The position numbers and the translations under genes were made by a program. From Maritalea mobilis (GTDB lineage Bacteria; Pseudomonadota; Alphaproteobacteria; Rhodobacterales; Rhodobacteraceae): a stretch of 64,000 nucleotides of DNA. The notes beneath the pieces were generated by a model. The model was not told where the DNA came from and ran no database searches. It saw nothing but the letters and a program-made list of their open reading frames with translations. The stretch spans positions 124,001 to 188,000 of the forward strand of contig NZ_JAHVKE010000002.1 of assembly GCF_019800885.1 (NCBI RefSeq), in the 5' to 3' direction. This document shows positions 53,913-63,813 of this stretch, one piece after another (positions within the stretch are counted from its first letter, which is position 1; the number at the start of each line of letters is the position of its first letter).

Positions 53913-55612
53913 GCCGGATCCAGCGCGGTCTCGACAGCGGCTGACACGGCCTTGGCGTCGGCGCGGGGCAGGGGCAGGTAGGGCACGCCCATGTCAAGCG
54001 CGAGGGCATCGAGGCCGCGCGTGGGCCGCAAACCGGTGTCGATGACAAGCCCCGGCATGCCCCTTGCGCGCAGGGCACGGGCCATCAGCGTCGCGTCCTC
54101 GGCCGCCTGTGCGCGGTTGGCAGTACCGGTCAGGTCCACGTTGGCGCGGCCGTCGGTCAGCAGCGCAACCGAGGGCGTCAGACCCTTGCTGCGCGCCAGT
54201 TCCGCAAGATCGAGTGCGGCCTTGAGACCCGAGGCGAGCGGCGTGCCACCCCCGCCGGGCAGCTGCGCCAGCCTGCGCTTGGTTTGAACCAGCGACCGGG
54301 TCGGAGGCAGCAGAACCTCGGCCCCGTCCCCGCGGAAGGCGACCAGGGCGACGTGATCGCGCCGCGAATAGGCCTCGGCCAACAAGAGCTCGATCGCGCC
54401 CTTGGTTTCGGCCAGGCGTGCGAGTGCAGAGGACCCGGAGGCATCGACCACGAAGATGATCGCGCGGTCGGATTTTTCCTCGAACTGGCGGATACGGATA
54501 TCGGACATCCGGACGTGAATGCGATCGGGAATCCCCGTCGCCCGGCGGCGCAGGGGCTGCCACGGCGCCGCAGCCCGGAGTGTCGCCACGAGATCCACCC
54601 GCGCCTCGCCGCCCATGCGACCAGCGCGCGATGGCATGGGTCGCCCGCGCCGGTTGCCCTTTTTCGATGCGCCAGAGCCACTGGCCCCCGGCGCGTTGCG
54701 CGCCGCGCGGCCCGCTTCCAGCCGGGCAAGCAGGTCCGATGGCATCATGGCCTTCGCCGCCTCCAACAGGATTTCGGTTGGAAGGGGCGGCGTTTCGTCC
54801 TCGTCGCTGGCTTCGTCCGGTGTGTCGTCTGGCGTGTCTGGTTCGGGTGGGTCTTCGGGCTCCTCGGCCTCCTCCGGCGGCGCTTCGGGGAATTGCGTCG
54901 CACGCGGGGCGAGGACCAATTCAATGGCCGTGATCAGGTCGGGTTCGTCCACCTCGATTTCGCCGGACAAGGCGGCCGAGGCGCGCGCCACGGCCAGTGC
55001 CTGCAACGGCGCCCTGAGGGACAAAACACCAAGGCGCATGGCCACCTCGGCCAGTTCCGAGATCGCCGTTTCGGGAACGGTCACGTCGGGCAGAAGGCGC
55101 CGTGCTTCGACAAGGGCATCCGTGTCGATGGCCAGATCGGGCGCATCGGATAGTCTTTGATCCGTCAGATCGAGATGAATCGCGAGCCGATCCGCCAGCG
55201 CTTGCGGAATGCGCTCTTCGGGGCCGGCCCCCTCATCGAGGGCAACCAAGGACAACCCGCGCCGGTCGTCCAATGCCCCGGCAAGCCGGGCGGCCAGACC
55301 CGATTTCGCGCGTTCGGCCATGGGCAGGATCAACAGCCCCGGCTCTTCGAGCAAACCGCGTGTTTTCGTCAGCGTGCCGCTGTCCAGCGTTGCGGCGAGG
55401 TCGACACTCCCGAACAGCGCATCGTCCCCGATATTGGGATGCAGGCGGCGCGTGTTTCGACCCCGCACCGCAAGGTCGAGACCTTGCATGAACCGGTCGC
55501 GAACAGGCCCGACACGGGCACGCAGCCAGATCCCGCCCAATGCAGCGGGGTCGAGCGCAAAGCAGGCCAGCGCAAGGTTGGCCCGTTGCCAGCGCTCCTC
55601 GCCGGCGCTCAC
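53909..55612 (-). CDS. bchD: Magnesium chelatase ATPase-like subunit D (BchD)
   Basis: BchD forms the AAA+ ring with BchI that powers Mg insertion by BchH. The 567-aa protein has an N-terminal AAA-like domain without an intact Walker motif, a long acidic-proline linker (PEEAEEPEDPPEPDTPDD, about residues 245-285) and a C-terminal von Willebrand A domain with the MIDAS motif DASGSSA near residue 390 and a conserved GGGGTPLASGL. Length is normal. It overlaps bchI by 4 bp and bchO by 4 bp. Confidence 0.95.
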   Translation of the reverse strand: MSAGEERWQRANLALACFALDPAALGGIWLRARVGPVRDRFMQGLDLAVRGRNTRRLHPNIGDDALFGSVDLAATLDSGTLTKTRGLLEEPGLLILPMAERAKSGLAARLAGALDDRRGLSLVALDEGAGPEERIPQALADRLAIHLDLTDQRLSDAPDLAIDTDALVEARRLLPDVTVPETAISELAEVAMRLGVLSLRAPLQALAVARASAALSGEIEVDEPDLITAIELVLAPRATQFPEAPPEEAEEPEDPPEPDTPDDTPDEASDEDETPPLPTEILLEAAKAMMPSDLLARLEAGRAARNAPGASGSGASKKGNRRGRPMPSRAGRMGGEARVDLVATLRAAAPWQPLRRRATGIPDRIHVRMSDIRIRQFEEKSDRAIIFVVDASGSSALARLAETKGAIELLLAEAYSRRDHVALVAFRGDGAEVLLPPTRSLVQTKRRLAQLPGGGGTPLASGLKAALDLAELARSKGLTPSVALLTDGRANVDLTGTANRAQAAEDATLMARALRARGMPGLVIDTGLRPTRGLDALALDMGVPYLPLPRADAKAVSAAVETALDPA

Positions 55613-56628
55613 GCCAGCACCTCCTCCACCGTGCGGGTGACCCGCGTGGTGGTCCCGGCCTCGTCCAGCGGATCGCGGCGCAACCGGTGGCGCAGGGCGC
55701 TGGGCGCCACACGGCGCACATGGTCACGGGTAACGGCCGGATCGCCCTCGAACGCGGCGAGGGCGCGTGCGGCGCGCAGAAGGGTCAATTCACCCCGCAA
55801 CCCGTCCGAGCCAAGCGCAATGCAAAGCTCGGCACAATCGCGCAGGATGCTGTCATCGGCATCGACGCGGGCCAGCGCGTCGCGCGCGGTGACGATCTGG
55901 GCGCGCAGGGTCATGTCGGCGTCATGCCAGTCGGCAAGGAAGGCCGCCTGGTCGCGGTCATAGGCGTCGCGGCGGCGGATGACGTCGATGCGCGTGTCGA
56001 TATCCTTGGGGCTTTCGACCTCGACCGACAGGCCGAAACGATCGAGAAGCTGCGGCCGCAATTCACCTTCCTCGGGGTTGCCCGAGCCGACGAGGACGAA
56101 GCGCGCCGCGTGGCGGATCGACAGACCTTCGCGTTCGACAACGTTCTGGCCGGATTGCGCCACGTCCAGAAGCAGGTCGACAAGGTGATCCTCCAGCAGA
56201 TTGACCTCGTCGATATAGAGATACCCGCGGTTCGCCTTGGCCAGCAGGCCCGGCTCGAACGCTTTTTCGCCCTGTGTCAGGGCCTTTTCGATATCGAGCG
56301 CGCCGACGACCCGGTCCTCGGTCGCGCCGAGGGGCAGGTCCACGACGGGCGTCGGCTTTTCGACGATGGAATGGTCATGCACCTGCGCCCATTCGGGCAC
56401 ATCCGTTTCGACCGCGGAATTCACCGGGCATCCGGCCACTGCCTTGATCGGCGGAAGCAGGGCGGCAAGGCCCCGCACGGCGGTCGATTTGCCAGTGCCA
56501 CGGTCCCCGAAGACGAGGACACCGCCGATACCGGGGTCGATTGCTGTGAGGATCATGGCCAGTTTCATGTCGTCCTGGCCAACGATGGCGGAGAACGGGA
56601 AAGGTCCCGTCGTCGCGGGTTCGGTCAT
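55609..56628 (-). CDS. bchI: Magnesium chelatase ATPase subunit I (BchI)
   Basis: BchI is the AAA+ motor of Mg chelatase. The 339-aa protein starts MTEPATTGPFPFSAIVGQDD, with Walker A GDRGTGKST at residues 41-49, Walker B LYIDEVNLLEDH near residue 145, the sensor segment VLVGSGNPEEGELRPQLLDRFGL and the arginine-finger region. The ATG at 56628 overlaps the crtA stop. The tight crtA-bchI-bchD-bchO order, each pair with a 4-bp overlap, couples a carotenoid oxygenase to Mg-chelatase subunits. Confidence 0.97.
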   Translation of the reverse strand: MTEPATTGPFPFSAIVGQDDMKLAMILTAIDPGIGGVLVFGDRGTGKSTAVRGLAALLPPIKAVAGCPVNSAVETDVPEWAQVHDHSIVEKPTPVVDLPLGATEDRVVGALDIEKALTQGEKAFEPGLLAKANRGYLYIDEVNLLEDHLVDLLLDVAQSGQNVVEREGLSIRHAARFVLVGSGNPEEGELRPQLLDRFGLSVEVESPKDIDTRIDVIRRRDAYDRDQAAFLADWHDADMTLRAQIVTARDALARVDADDSILRDCAELCIALGSDGLRGELTLLRAARALAAFEGDPAVTRDHVRRVAPSALRHRLRRDPLDEAGTTTRVTRTVEEVLA

Positions 56629-57365
56629 TCTGCGGCTACCTCGATCGGGTCTGGTGTGGCGGTTTTCGGTTTCTCGGTCAGGGAAGGGGTCTGACCCTCC
56701 CACTCGCCTTCTACGGCATCGACACGGAACCGGGCGTAAAGTTCTTCCTTGAACCATTGGCCGTCGCGGACGGCCTTGATGGCGCGGGCGTGCGGCCCGT
56801 CATGGCGGGCAAATTCGGCCATGGTCTTTTTATCGGGCCAGATCGAGAACGTGACCTGTTGCACCCAAGGCACCTCGCCGATGCCGATCTTGAACATGAC
56901 GTTCGGATCCTTGCCGACGACCTTCGAAATATCGGGCACCTGACCCCAGAACTTGAGGGCGACCTTGGGTTTCACGGTCGCGCGGGTCAGGGCGGCGATT
57001 GGTTCGCCGACCTCGATATCCTGCGGCTGGAACGGTTCCTTCCCGCCCCATTTCCCGCGCGCGCTGGCGGGGGTCAGGAAGATGGTGATCGTCTCATCCG
57101 CCATCTCGCGATAGCGGCGGAACACCTGTTGCCCGTGCATGGCGCGCCGTGCGGCGTCATGATCCGGCCATGTTGCCAGGATCGCGTAGACGGCGGTGTT
57201 GGGAATCGGGGTGAACCCCTCTCCCGAGCCGGAGCCGCAGAGTTTGAAGGTTTGAATGTCCGGGATCGCTTTCAGTGCGAATCTGGCAGTGGCCATCTGA
57301 CCAAAAGCCCATAGCCGCGCTGCGACGGACCCGAAGCGAAAAAGGCTCAACGTTACGGATTGCAT
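56625..57365 (-). CDS. crtA: Spheroidene monooxygenase CrtA
   Basis: CrtA oxidises spheroidene to spheroidenone with O2, the red keto-carotenoid typical of aerobically grown Rhodobacter and Roseobacter. The 246-aa product has the family core FKLCGSGSGEGFTPIPNTAVYAIL near residue 45, HDAARRAMHGQQVFRRYREMA and KVALKFWGQVPDISKVVGKDPNV near residue 135. The N-terminus starts MQSVTLSLFRFGSVAARLWAFG; the ATG at 57365 is the only good start. It diverges from crtI across a PpsR box. Confidence 0.95.
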   Translation of the reverse strand: MQSVTLSLFRFGSVAARLWAFGQMATARFALKAIPDIQTFKLCGSGSGEGFTPIPNTAVYAILATWPDHDAARRAMHGQQVFRRYREMADETITIFLTPASARGKWGGKEPFQPQDIEVGEPIAALTRATVKPKVALKFWGQVPDISKVVGKDPNVMFKIGIGEVPWVQQVTFSIWPDKKTMAEFARHDGPHARAIKAVRDGQWFKEELYARFRVDAVEGEWEGQTPSLTEKPKTATPDPIEVAAE

Positions 57366-57381
57366 GGCCGATCTCTCTATG

Positions 57382-57399
57382 TGTCAACTTATCCTGACA
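57382..57399. promoter_or_regulatory. PpsR/CrtJ operator before crtA
   Basis: An exact TGT-N12-ACA site inside a longer imperfect palindrome (TGTGTCA...TGACACA) 17 bp upstream of the crtA start. Its 18 bases are the reverse complement of the box at 34200-34217 before bchG. It is placed to repress crtA-bchIDO. Confidence 0.9.
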
Positions 57400-57468
57400 C
57401 ATATGTCGCGGCATGAAAAGAATATTCAATTGCTCGAAGCCTTGGCAAATCCGCGCAGTATCGCATAT

Positions 57469-57486
57469 TGTAAATCTGACTAGACA
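57469..57486. promoter_or_regulatory. PpsR/CrtJ operator and likely promoter of crtI
   Basis: An exact TGT-N12-ACA site 17 bp upstream of the crtI start. A possible promoter is TTGGCA (57442-57447), 16 bp, CATATT (57464-57469), so the box begins at the -10 element. Together with the crtA box (87 bp away) it controls the divergent crtA-bchIDO and crtIB-tspO units. Confidence 0.85.
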
Positions 57487-57502
57487 GTATGAGGCCGAGG
57501 CC

Positions 57503-59053
57503 ATGAGCGACCACTCTTCTCCCTCCGTCCCGTCGCGGGCCATTGTCATTGGTGCCGGTTTGGGTGGCCTTTCGGCTGCGATGCGGCTGGGCGCCAAGGG
57601 CTATGAAGTCACCGTCGTCGACCGGTTGGACCGCCCCGGCGGGCGCGGTTCGTCCATCACTCAGAACGGGCATCGATTCGACCTGGGCCCGACCATCGTG
57701 ACCGTGCCGCAGGTCTTCCGCCAGCTTTGGCAGGAATGCGGGCGCGACTTCGACAAGGACGTCGATCTGCGCCCCGTCGATCCCTATTACGAGATCCGCT
57801 GGGACGATGGCAGCCACTTTGCCGTGCGCCAGGATGAGGAGGCCATGATCGAAGAGGTGCGCCGCCTCTCACCCTCCGACGTGCCGGGCTACAAGAAGTT
57901 CCTCAAGGATAGCGAGGCGCGGTACCTGTTTGGGTTCGAAGGGCTTGGCCGCCGCCCTATGAACAAGCTGATGGACCTGATCAAGGAGCTTCCGGGTTTC
58001 GTCCGGCTTCGTGCAGACCGCTCCGTTTATGGCCATGCCGCCGCCCGCGTGCGCGATCCGCGCTTGCGCATGGCGCTGAGTTTTCATCCGCTTTTCATCG
58101 GCGGTGATCCGGTCAACGTGACATCGATGTATATTCTCGTCAGCCACCTCGAAAAGGAATTCGGGGTGCATTACGCCATGGGTGGCGTGCAGGCGATGGC
58201 CGACGCGATGGCGAACGTCATCCGCGACCAGGGCGGCCAAATCCTGCAAGAGGCTGAGGTGGACGAGATCACGACTCAGGGCGACCGCGCCACGGGTGTG
58301 ATCCTGAAGGACGGGCGCTCTCTCACGGCGGATATCGTGGTGTCGAACGCCGATCCCGGCACGACCTACGAGAAACTTCTGCGCAAACGCACCAAGAAAC
58401 GCTGGACGCCCATGCGCCTGAACCGCTCGCGTTGGTCGATGGGCCTGTTCGTCTGGTACTTTGGCACGCGCGGCACGCGCGAGATGTGGCCCGATATCGG
58501 CCATCACACCATCCTCAACAGCCCGCGCTACAAGGGCCTGCTGCACGACATCTTCATCAAGCAGAAGCTGGCCGATGACATGTCGGTCTACCTGCACCGG
58601 CCCACGGTCACCGACCCGAGCGCGGCACCCGAAGGCGATGACACCTTCTACCTGCTGTCGCCCGTGCCCAACCTGCACGGTGAGAACGCGGTAAACTGGC
58701 AAGAGACTTGCGAATCCTATCGCCAGAACGTTGCCAGCGTGCTCGACCGCAAACTGATCCCCGGTTTTGAAGAGCGTCTTTCGGCCAGCGAGATCTTCAC
58801 ACCCGAGACCTTTGGCACGCGCTACCTGGCGCCGCACGGATCGGGGTTCAGCCTTGAACCGCGCATTTTCCAATCGGCATGGTTCCGTCCACACAACACC
58901 TCGGAAGAGTTGGAAAACCTCTTCCTCGTGGGCGCGGGCACCCATCCCGGTGCCGGTATCCCGTCGGTCGTGACATCGTCCGAGGTGCTGACACAGTTGG
59001 TGCCGGATGCGCCGCGGCCGATCAGCCGCCCCTTGAAGGTCGCGGCCGAATGA
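57503..59053 (+). CDS. crtI: Phytoene desaturase CrtI
   Basis: CrtI desaturates phytoene to neurosporene or lycopene; with crtC, crtD, crtF and crtA present the three-step neurosporene product is likely. The 516-aa flavoprotein starts MSDHSSPSVPSRAIVIGAGLGG, with the dinucleotide motif VIGAGLGGLSAAMRL (about 15-30), DRLDRPGGRGSSITQNGHRFDLGPTIVT and the C-terminal FLVGAGTHPGAGIPSVVTSSEV. The ATG at 57503 follows GCCGAGG. It overlaps crtB by 4 bp and is related to CrtD. Confidence 0.96.
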   Translation: MSDHSSPSVPSRAIVIGAGLGGLSAAMRLGAKGYEVTVVDRLDRPGGRGSSITQNGHRFDLGPTIVTVPQVFRQLWQECGRDFDKDVDLRPVDPYYEIRWDDGSHFAVRQDEEAMIEEVRRLSPSDVPGYKKFLKDSEARYLFGFEGLGRRPMNKLMDLIKELPGFVRLRADRSVYGHAAARVRDPRLRMALSFHPLFIGGDPVNVTSMYILVSHLEKEFGVHYAMGGVQAMADAMANVIRDQGGQILQEAEVDEITTQGDRATGVILKDGRSLTADIVVSNADPGTTYEKLLRKRTKKRWTPMRLNRSRWSMGLFVWYFGTRGTREMWPDIGHHTILNSPRYKGLLHDIFIKQKLADDMSVYLHRPTVTDPSAAPEGDDTFYLLSPVPNLHGENAVNWQETCESYRQNVASVLDRKLIPGFEERLSASEIFTPETFGTRYLAPHGSGFSLEPRIFQSAWFRPHNTSEELENLFLVGAGTHPGAGIPSVVTSSEVLTQLVPDAPRPISRPLKVAAE

Positions 59054-60087
59054 TCGATCCGGCCGATCTCGACCATTGCCGAGAGGCGATTCGCGAAGGC
59101 TCCTACTCCTTCCATGCCGCGTCCAAGCTTTTGCCGGCCTCGGTGCGCGATCCGGCCCTGGCGCTTTACGCCTTCTGCCGCCTTGCCGATGACGAGGTCG
59201 ATTTCGGCGAGCATAAGCCCGCCGCGGTGCTGGACCTTCGCGACCGTCTCGATCTGGCCTATGCGGGCACGCCCCGGAATGCGCCGGCCGATCGGGCCTT
59301 CGCGGCCATCATCGAAGAATTCGACATGCCCCGCGCCTTGCCCGAGGCGCTTCTCGAAGGGCTGGCTTGGGACGGGATCGAACGGCGCTATGCCACCCTG
59401 TCCGAGGTGCGGAGCTATTCCGCCCGCGTTGCCGCCGCCGTGGGGGCGATGATGTGCGTCCTGATGCGGGTGCGGGATGAACACGCACTATCGCGGGCCT
59501 GCGACCTTGGCGTTGCGATGCAACTGACGAATATCGCCCGCGATGTCGGCGAGGACGCGCGCGCAGGCCGGCTGTACCTGCCGACCGAATGGCTGGACGA
59601 GATCGGTCTGGATGAGGACGCCTTCTTTGCCGATCCGCAGCCCACGCCGCAAATCCGGTCCATGGTCAAGCGCCTGCTGGCCGAGGCCAACCGCCTCTAT
59701 CACCGTTCCGAGCCCGGGATAGGCCGCCTGCCCTTGGCCGCACGCCCCGGCATATTCGCCGCGCGCCACTGCTACGACGCCATTGGCCGCAAGCTTGCCC
59801 GGCGCGGGTACGATTCGATCTCTCAAAGGGTCTGCACGACAGGACGTCACAAGATGAGCTTGCTGGGCCTTTCGGTCATGCGTGCCGCCTGGGTGTCGGT
59901 CATGCCGGAAAGCGCCGTGGTCTATGCCAGGCCCTTGCCCGAGGTTGCTTTCCTTGTCGAAGCAGCGGCCCATCCAGACCCGCGCCCAGTGGTTCGTGGT
60001 GAAGGAATCCTGAGTGTTTTTAGACAGTTGGAGGCTCGCGACCGCGCCGAGCAGGAAGCAGAACGTTTGACGCGCGCGACGGCCTGA
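59050..60087 (+). CDS. crtB: Phytoene synthase CrtB
   Basis: CrtB condenses two geranylgeranyl diphosphates to phytoene, the first carotenoid. The 345-aa protein has YSFHAASKLLPASVRDPALALYAFCR, the first aspartate motif ADDEVDFGE near residue 48, and the signature VAMQLTNIARDVGEDARAGRLYLP near residue 155, which contains the second aspartate motif. It starts in an ATGA overlap with crtI, so crtIB is a coupled pair, as in Rhodobacter. Confidence 0.96.
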   Translation: MIDPADLDHCREAIREGSYSFHAASKLLPASVRDPALALYAFCRLADDEVDFGEHKPAAVLDLRDRLDLAYAGTPRNAPADRAFAAIIEEFDMPRALPEALLEGLAWDGIERRYATLSEVRSYSARVAAAVGAMMCVLMRVRDEHALSRACDLGVAMQLTNIARDVGEDARAGRLYLPTEWLDEIGLDEDAFFADPQPTPQIRSMVKRLLAEANRLYHRSEPGIGRLPLAARPGIFAARHCYDAIGRKLARRGYDSISQRVCTTGRHKMSLLGLSVMRAAWVSVMPESAVVYARPLPEVAFLVEAAAHPDPRPVVRGEGILSVFRQLEARDRAEQEAERLTRATA

Positions 60088-60145
60088 CCGAGCAATTCGT
60101 CGTTCCGTACTGGAACGCATCACCGTGAAAGCCTAAGTGAAGCTC

Positions 60146-60613
60146 ATGGATTGGTCTGTCTTCATTCTGTTTCTCGCCGCCTGTTGCGCGGCTGCCGCGA
60201 CCGGGTCGATGTTTCCGCCGGGTCGTTGGTATCGCGACCTGTCCAAGCCCGACTGGACGCCGCCCAACTGGCTGTTCCCGATCGCCTGGACGTTGCTCTA
60301 TCTTGGGTCGGCCTATGCCGCGACGCGCATTGCGGTGATGGAAAACAACGCCCACGCCATGGGGTTCTGGGCGATGCAGATCGCGCTCAATACCCTTTGG
60401 ACGCCGGTCTTTTTCGGACTGCGCCGGTTGAAGGCGGGCGCCGTGGTCATCGCGATGTTGTGGGGGGCCGTGGTGGGCACCATGGTTAGTTTCTTTATGA
60501 TGGACTGGATCGCGGGGCTTCTTTTCGTGCCCTACGTGATCTGGGTCAGCTACGCGGGCGTCCTGAACCTGTCGATCGTGCTCCGCAACCCGAACACCGT
60601 TCCAGCGGCCTGA
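60146..60613 (+). CDS. tspO: TspO (CrtK) tryptophan-rich sensory protein
   Basis: TspO/CrtK is a five-helix outer-membrane protein that binds tetrapyrroles and tunes photosynthesis gene expression to oxygen in Rhodobacter. The 155-aa product starts MDWSVFILFLAACCAAA and has KPDWTPPNWLFPIAWTLLYLGSA, NTLWTPVFFGLRRL and LLFVPYVIWVSYAGVLNL, the tryptophan- and proline-rich family core. I chose the ATG at 60146 by homology; an in-frame GTG at 60137 would add three residues. It ends the PGC, followed by a terminator against infB. Confidence 0.93.
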   Translation: MDWSVFILFLAACCAAAATGSMFPPGRWYRDLSKPDWTPPNWLFPIAWTLLYLGSAYAATRIAVMENNAHAMGFWAMQIALNTLWTPVFFGLRRLKAGAVVIAMLWGAVVGTMVSFFMMDWIAGLLFVPYVIWVSYAGVLNLSIVLRNPNTVPAA

Positions 60614-60637
60614 CCACAGGACCATATCAAAAGAAAA

Positions 60638-60666
60638 GGGCGCCTCTCTGGGCGCCCTCTTTGTTT
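60638..60666. terminator. Bidirectional terminator between tspO and infB
   Basis: A 7-bp perfect stem (GGGCGCC and complement) with a 6-base loop, preceded by A-rich sequence and followed by TCTTTGTTTC. It separates the rightward crtIB-tspO unit from the leftward nusA-ylxR-infB unit and marks the right edge of the PGC. Confidence 0.85.
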
Positions 60667-60682
60667 CTGCGATTGGCCGCGA

Positions 60683-63163
60683 TCAGGCGAGCGTGCGCTC
60701 CACCTCTTCGCGTTCGAAGATCTCGATGACGTCGCCGGGGCGGATGTCGTCGTAGTTCTCGAAGGCCATGCCGCATTCCTGGCCGGACTGGACTTCCTTG
60801 ACCTCGTCCTTGAAGCGCTTGAGCGTCTTCAGCGTACCTTCATGGATCACCACGTCGTCGCGCAGCAGGCGCACACCGGCAGACCGGCGCGCCACCCCTT
60901 CGGTCACGAGACAGCCAGCGACGTTGCCGACGCCCGAGACGCGGAACACTTCCTTGATCTGGGCATACCCGATGAAGTTCTCGCGGATCTCGGCACCGAG
61001 CAGGCCCGATGCGGCGGCTTTGACGTCGTCCACGAGGTCGTAGATCACCGAGTAGTAGCGGATCTCGACTCCCTTCTGGTTGGCGGCGCTGCGCGCAGGC
61101 GCATTGGCCCGGACGTTGAAACCGATAACCGGCGTTCCCGAAGCTTCGGCCAAGCCGATGTCGCTTTCGGTGATCGCGCCCACACCGTAGTGGATGACGC
61201 GCACGCGGACCTCGTCGTTGCCGATCTTTTCGAGCGCCTGAACAATGGCCTCGGCCGAACCTTGCACGTCGGCCTTCACCACGATGGGCAGCTCGGCCAC
61301 GTTCTCGTCGGCCTTGGCCTTGGCCAAGAGCTGATCCAGCGTGGTCGCAGCACCGGCGGCGGCGCGTTTGTCCTTGGCAGCCTGTTCGCGATACTCGGCG
61401 ATTTCGCGGGCCTGTGCCTCGGTCTCGACGACGTTGAGAACGTCACCGGCCTCGGGCGTGCCATTGAGGCCCAGGACCTCGACCGGCACCGACGGGCCAG
61501 CTTCGGACACGCGGTCGCCCTTGTCGTTCATCAACGCGCGCACCTTGCCCCACTGTTCGCCGACGACGAAGACGTCGCCCTGGCGCAGCGTGCCCTTCTG
61601 CACAAGGACGGTCGCAACGGGGCCGCGGCCCACGTCGAGCTGCGCCTCGATCACCGCACCTTCGGCGGGGCGGTCGGGGTTGGCTTTCAGTTCCAGGATC
61701 TCGGCCTGGAGCGCGATGGCTTCGAGCAGTTCCGGCAGGCCTTGGCCCGTCATGGCCGAAACCTCGACATCCTGCACGTCACCGGAAAGCGCCTCGACGA
61801 TCACCTCATGCTGAAGGAGGTCGGTACGCACCTTCTGCACATCGGCCGCCGGCTTATCGACCTTGTTGATCGCCACGATCATCGGAACGTTGGCGGCCTT
61901 GGCGTGATTGATGGCCTCGACCGTCTGCGGCATGACCTGGTCATCTGCCGCGACAACCAGCACGACGATATCCGTCACTTGCGCACCACGGGCCCGCATG
62001 GACGTAAACGCGGCGTGGCCCGGCGTATCGAGGAAGGTCAACACGGCACCCGATTCGGTCGTCACCTGGTAGGCGCCGATATGCTGGGTGATGCCCCCGG
62101 CCTCGCCCGAGACGACATTCGCCTGACGGATCTTGTCGAGGAGCGAGGTCTTGCCGTGGTCGACATGGCCCATGATCGTGATGACCGGCGGACGCGGCTG
62201 AAGATCTTCTTCCTTGTCCTCGACCTGATCGATGACGTCCTCGACGTCGGCGTCCGAAACGCGAACGATCTTGTGGCCGAACTCTTCGACGATCAGTTCC
62301 GCCGTGTCGGCGTCGATCGATTGGTTCTGCGTGACCATCATGCCCATCTGCATGAGCGATTTCACGACATCCGCAGCGCGTTCTGCCATCCGGTTGGCCA
62401 GTTCCGACACCACGATGGTTTCGGGCACCTGCACGTCACGCACGATCTTCTCGCGCGGCTCGGACCCGCCCATAGCCTTTTGGCGGGCGCGTTCCTGCTT
62501 GCGCTTCATGGCGGCAAGGCTGCGCTGACGGCCGCCTTCGCCACCCGAAAGGGCCTGGTTTACCGTAAGCTTGCCCGAGCGGCGGCCACCACGGTCGCCA
62601 CCTTTGCCACGGCCGCTACGGTCGTCATCTTCCTTGCGGCGCGCGGGCTGCGGGGCGGGCTTGCTGGCACCGCGCGGCTGTTTGTCAGCCTGCGGGGCCT
62701 CGGCCGGCGACGGCGCGGCGGGCTCGGCCGGGGCGTTCTTGCGGGCCTCGGCCTCTTCGCGGCGGCGCTTTTCTTCTTCTTCCTTCGCGCGGATGGCCTC
62801 TTCGCGTTCCCGTTCCTCGCGTTCCTTGGCCTCGGCCTCGGCGCGGCGGCGGGCGCGCTCTTCCTCGCGCTCTTTCTCTTGCTGCTTGCGGCGCTCTTCT
62901 TCCTCGGCCTCGCGGGCCTTAGCGGCCTGCAAAGCCCTCAGGCGGCGCTCAAGCTCGGCGTCGTTAACCGTCTTGCTGCCCTTGTTCCCCTCGGCGTTCT
63001 GCGCTGCGGCGCTCTGCTGCCCGGGCTTGGGCATGACCACGCGCTTGCGCTTGGTCTCGACGACCACGCTCTTCGTGCGCCCGCGCGAGAAGCTCTGGTT
63101 CACGCGGCCCGAGCGTGCACCGCCCGAAAGTCCAAGGGGTTTTTTTCCGTCCTGATCGCTCAT
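60683..63163 (-). CDS. infB: Translation initiation factor IF-2
   Basis: IF-2 is the GTPase that brings fMet-tRNA to the ribosome. The 826-aa protein has a long N-terminal region with a Lys/Arg/Glu-rich coiled tract (about residues 60-145), an IF-2 N domain, then the G domain with [14 protein letters not shown] near residue 330, [15 protein letters not shown] and NKVDKPAAD, and domains II-IV to the end. The ATG overlaps the ylxR stop (ATGA). The nusA-ylxR-infB order is the common bacterial translation operon. Confidence 0.97.
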   Translation of the reverse strand: MSDQDGKKPLGLSGGARSGRVNQSFSRGRTKSVVVETKRKRVVMPKPGQQSAAAQNAEGNKGSKTVNDAELERRLRALQAAKAREAEEEERRKQQEKEREEERARRRAEAEAKEREEREREEAIRAKEEEEKRRREEAEARKNAPAEPAAPSPAEAPQADKQPRGASKPAPQPARRKEDDDRSGRGKGGDRGGRRSGKLTVNQALSGGEGGRQRSLAAMKRKQERARQKAMGGSEPREKIVRDVQVPETIVVSELANRMAERAADVVKSLMQMGMMVTQNQSIDADTAELIVEEFGHKIVRVSDADVEDVIDQVEDKEEDLQPRPPVITIMGHVDHGKTSLLDKIRQANVVSGEAGGITQHIGAYQVTTESGAVLTFLDTPGHAAFTSMRARGAQVTDIVVLVVAADDQVMPQTVEAINHAKAANVPMIVAINKVDKPAADVQKVRTDLLQHEVIVEALSGDVQDVEVSAMTGQGLPELLEAIALQAEILELKANPDRPAEGAVIEAQLDVGRGPVATVLVQKGTLRQGDVFVVGEQWGKVRALMNDKGDRVSEAGPSVPVEVLGLNGTPEAGDVLNVVETEAQAREIAEYREQAAKDKRAAAGAATTLDQLLAKAKADENVAELPIVVKADVQGSAEAIVQALEKIGNDEVRVRVIHYGVGAITESDIGLAEASGTPVIGFNVRANAPARSAANQKGVEIRYYSVIYDLVDDVKAAASGLLGAEIRENFIGYAQIKEVFRVSGVGNVAGCLVTEGVARRSAGVRLLRDDVVIHEGTLKTLKRFKDEVKEVQSGQECGMAFENYDDIRPGDVIEIFEREEVERTLA

Positions 63164-63789
63164 GCGTTCCGTTCGTCCTTCTCGGCGGTCACTCCGCCGT
63201 CTGCCTTGCGCAGTCCCTGTAGTTTCGCGGCACCCTCTACTACACGAGGAGCCAGACCACCAGCGGCAAGCGCGCCATGTATCACACTTTGGCGTCCGAA
63301 TGCCAAACCCAATTCCCGGGCGGTCAGGACGCTGAAATACCGGGCGCCCGTGGGCGTCCAGAGTTTGCTTTTTCCACGCTCCGAGCCATCGCTGGCCTGA
63401 AGCAGAACGGCGACCTTTTTCGTGGCCAGCCAGTCCTTCACCTTCTCGAAACCGGCGACCGCCTCGCCGGCCTTGCGGCTGAGGGCGACAAGGTCGGTCA
63501 GGCGACGGGCAAGGCCCGCCTCGATGCCGTCGATCAGCCCGTCCGGCACATTCACTTGCTGCCGTGCAGCACGCGAGAACAGGTTTTTCGCCACGGCCTT
63601 TTCCAGGGCCGCGCGATCGGCGCTGACCCAGATGCCCCGACCCGGCAGCTTTTCCAGCAGGTCTGGGGCCAGTTGACCGTCGGGTCCGACGACAAAGCGG
63701 ATCAGGCCGTGTTTCGGCGCCACCTCTCCGGTGACGATGCAGCGCCGTTCCGGCCCGTCCGTTTCCTTTTTGCGGCCACCGCGAGGCAT
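63160..63789 (-). CDS. ylxR: YlxR/RnpM-type RNA-binding protein (DUF448) with C-terminal L7Ae-like domain
   Basis: YlxR proteins sit between nusA and infB and bind RNA; the Bacillus form (RnpM) acts on RNase P. The 209-aa sequence has the YlxR core [21 protein letters not shown] near residue 12 and [19 protein letters not shown] near residue 48. From residue about 85 comes a second domain ([18 protein letters not shown]) resembling an L7Ae-type fold, the longer alphaproteobacterial arrangement. The nusA stop is 24 bp upstream; infB overlaps. Confidence 0.9.
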   Translation of the reverse strand: MPRGGRKKETDGPERRCIVTGEVAPKHGLIRFVVGPDGQLAPDLLEKLPGRGIWVSADRAALEKAVAKNLFSRAARQQVNVPDGLIDGIEAGLARRLTDLVALSRKAGEAVAGFEKVKDWLATKKVAVLLQASDGSERGKSKLWTPTGARYFSVLTARELGLAFGRQSVIHGALAAGGLAPRVVEGAAKLQGLRKADGGVTAEKDERNA

Positions 63790-63813
63790 CCGCGCGACCT
63801 CCGGTCCGGGCCC

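Noticed and set aside
60842-63400. Very long plus-strand frame across infB
   Set aside because: Antisense shadow of infB and ylxR; low-complexity Leu/Ala/Gly product.
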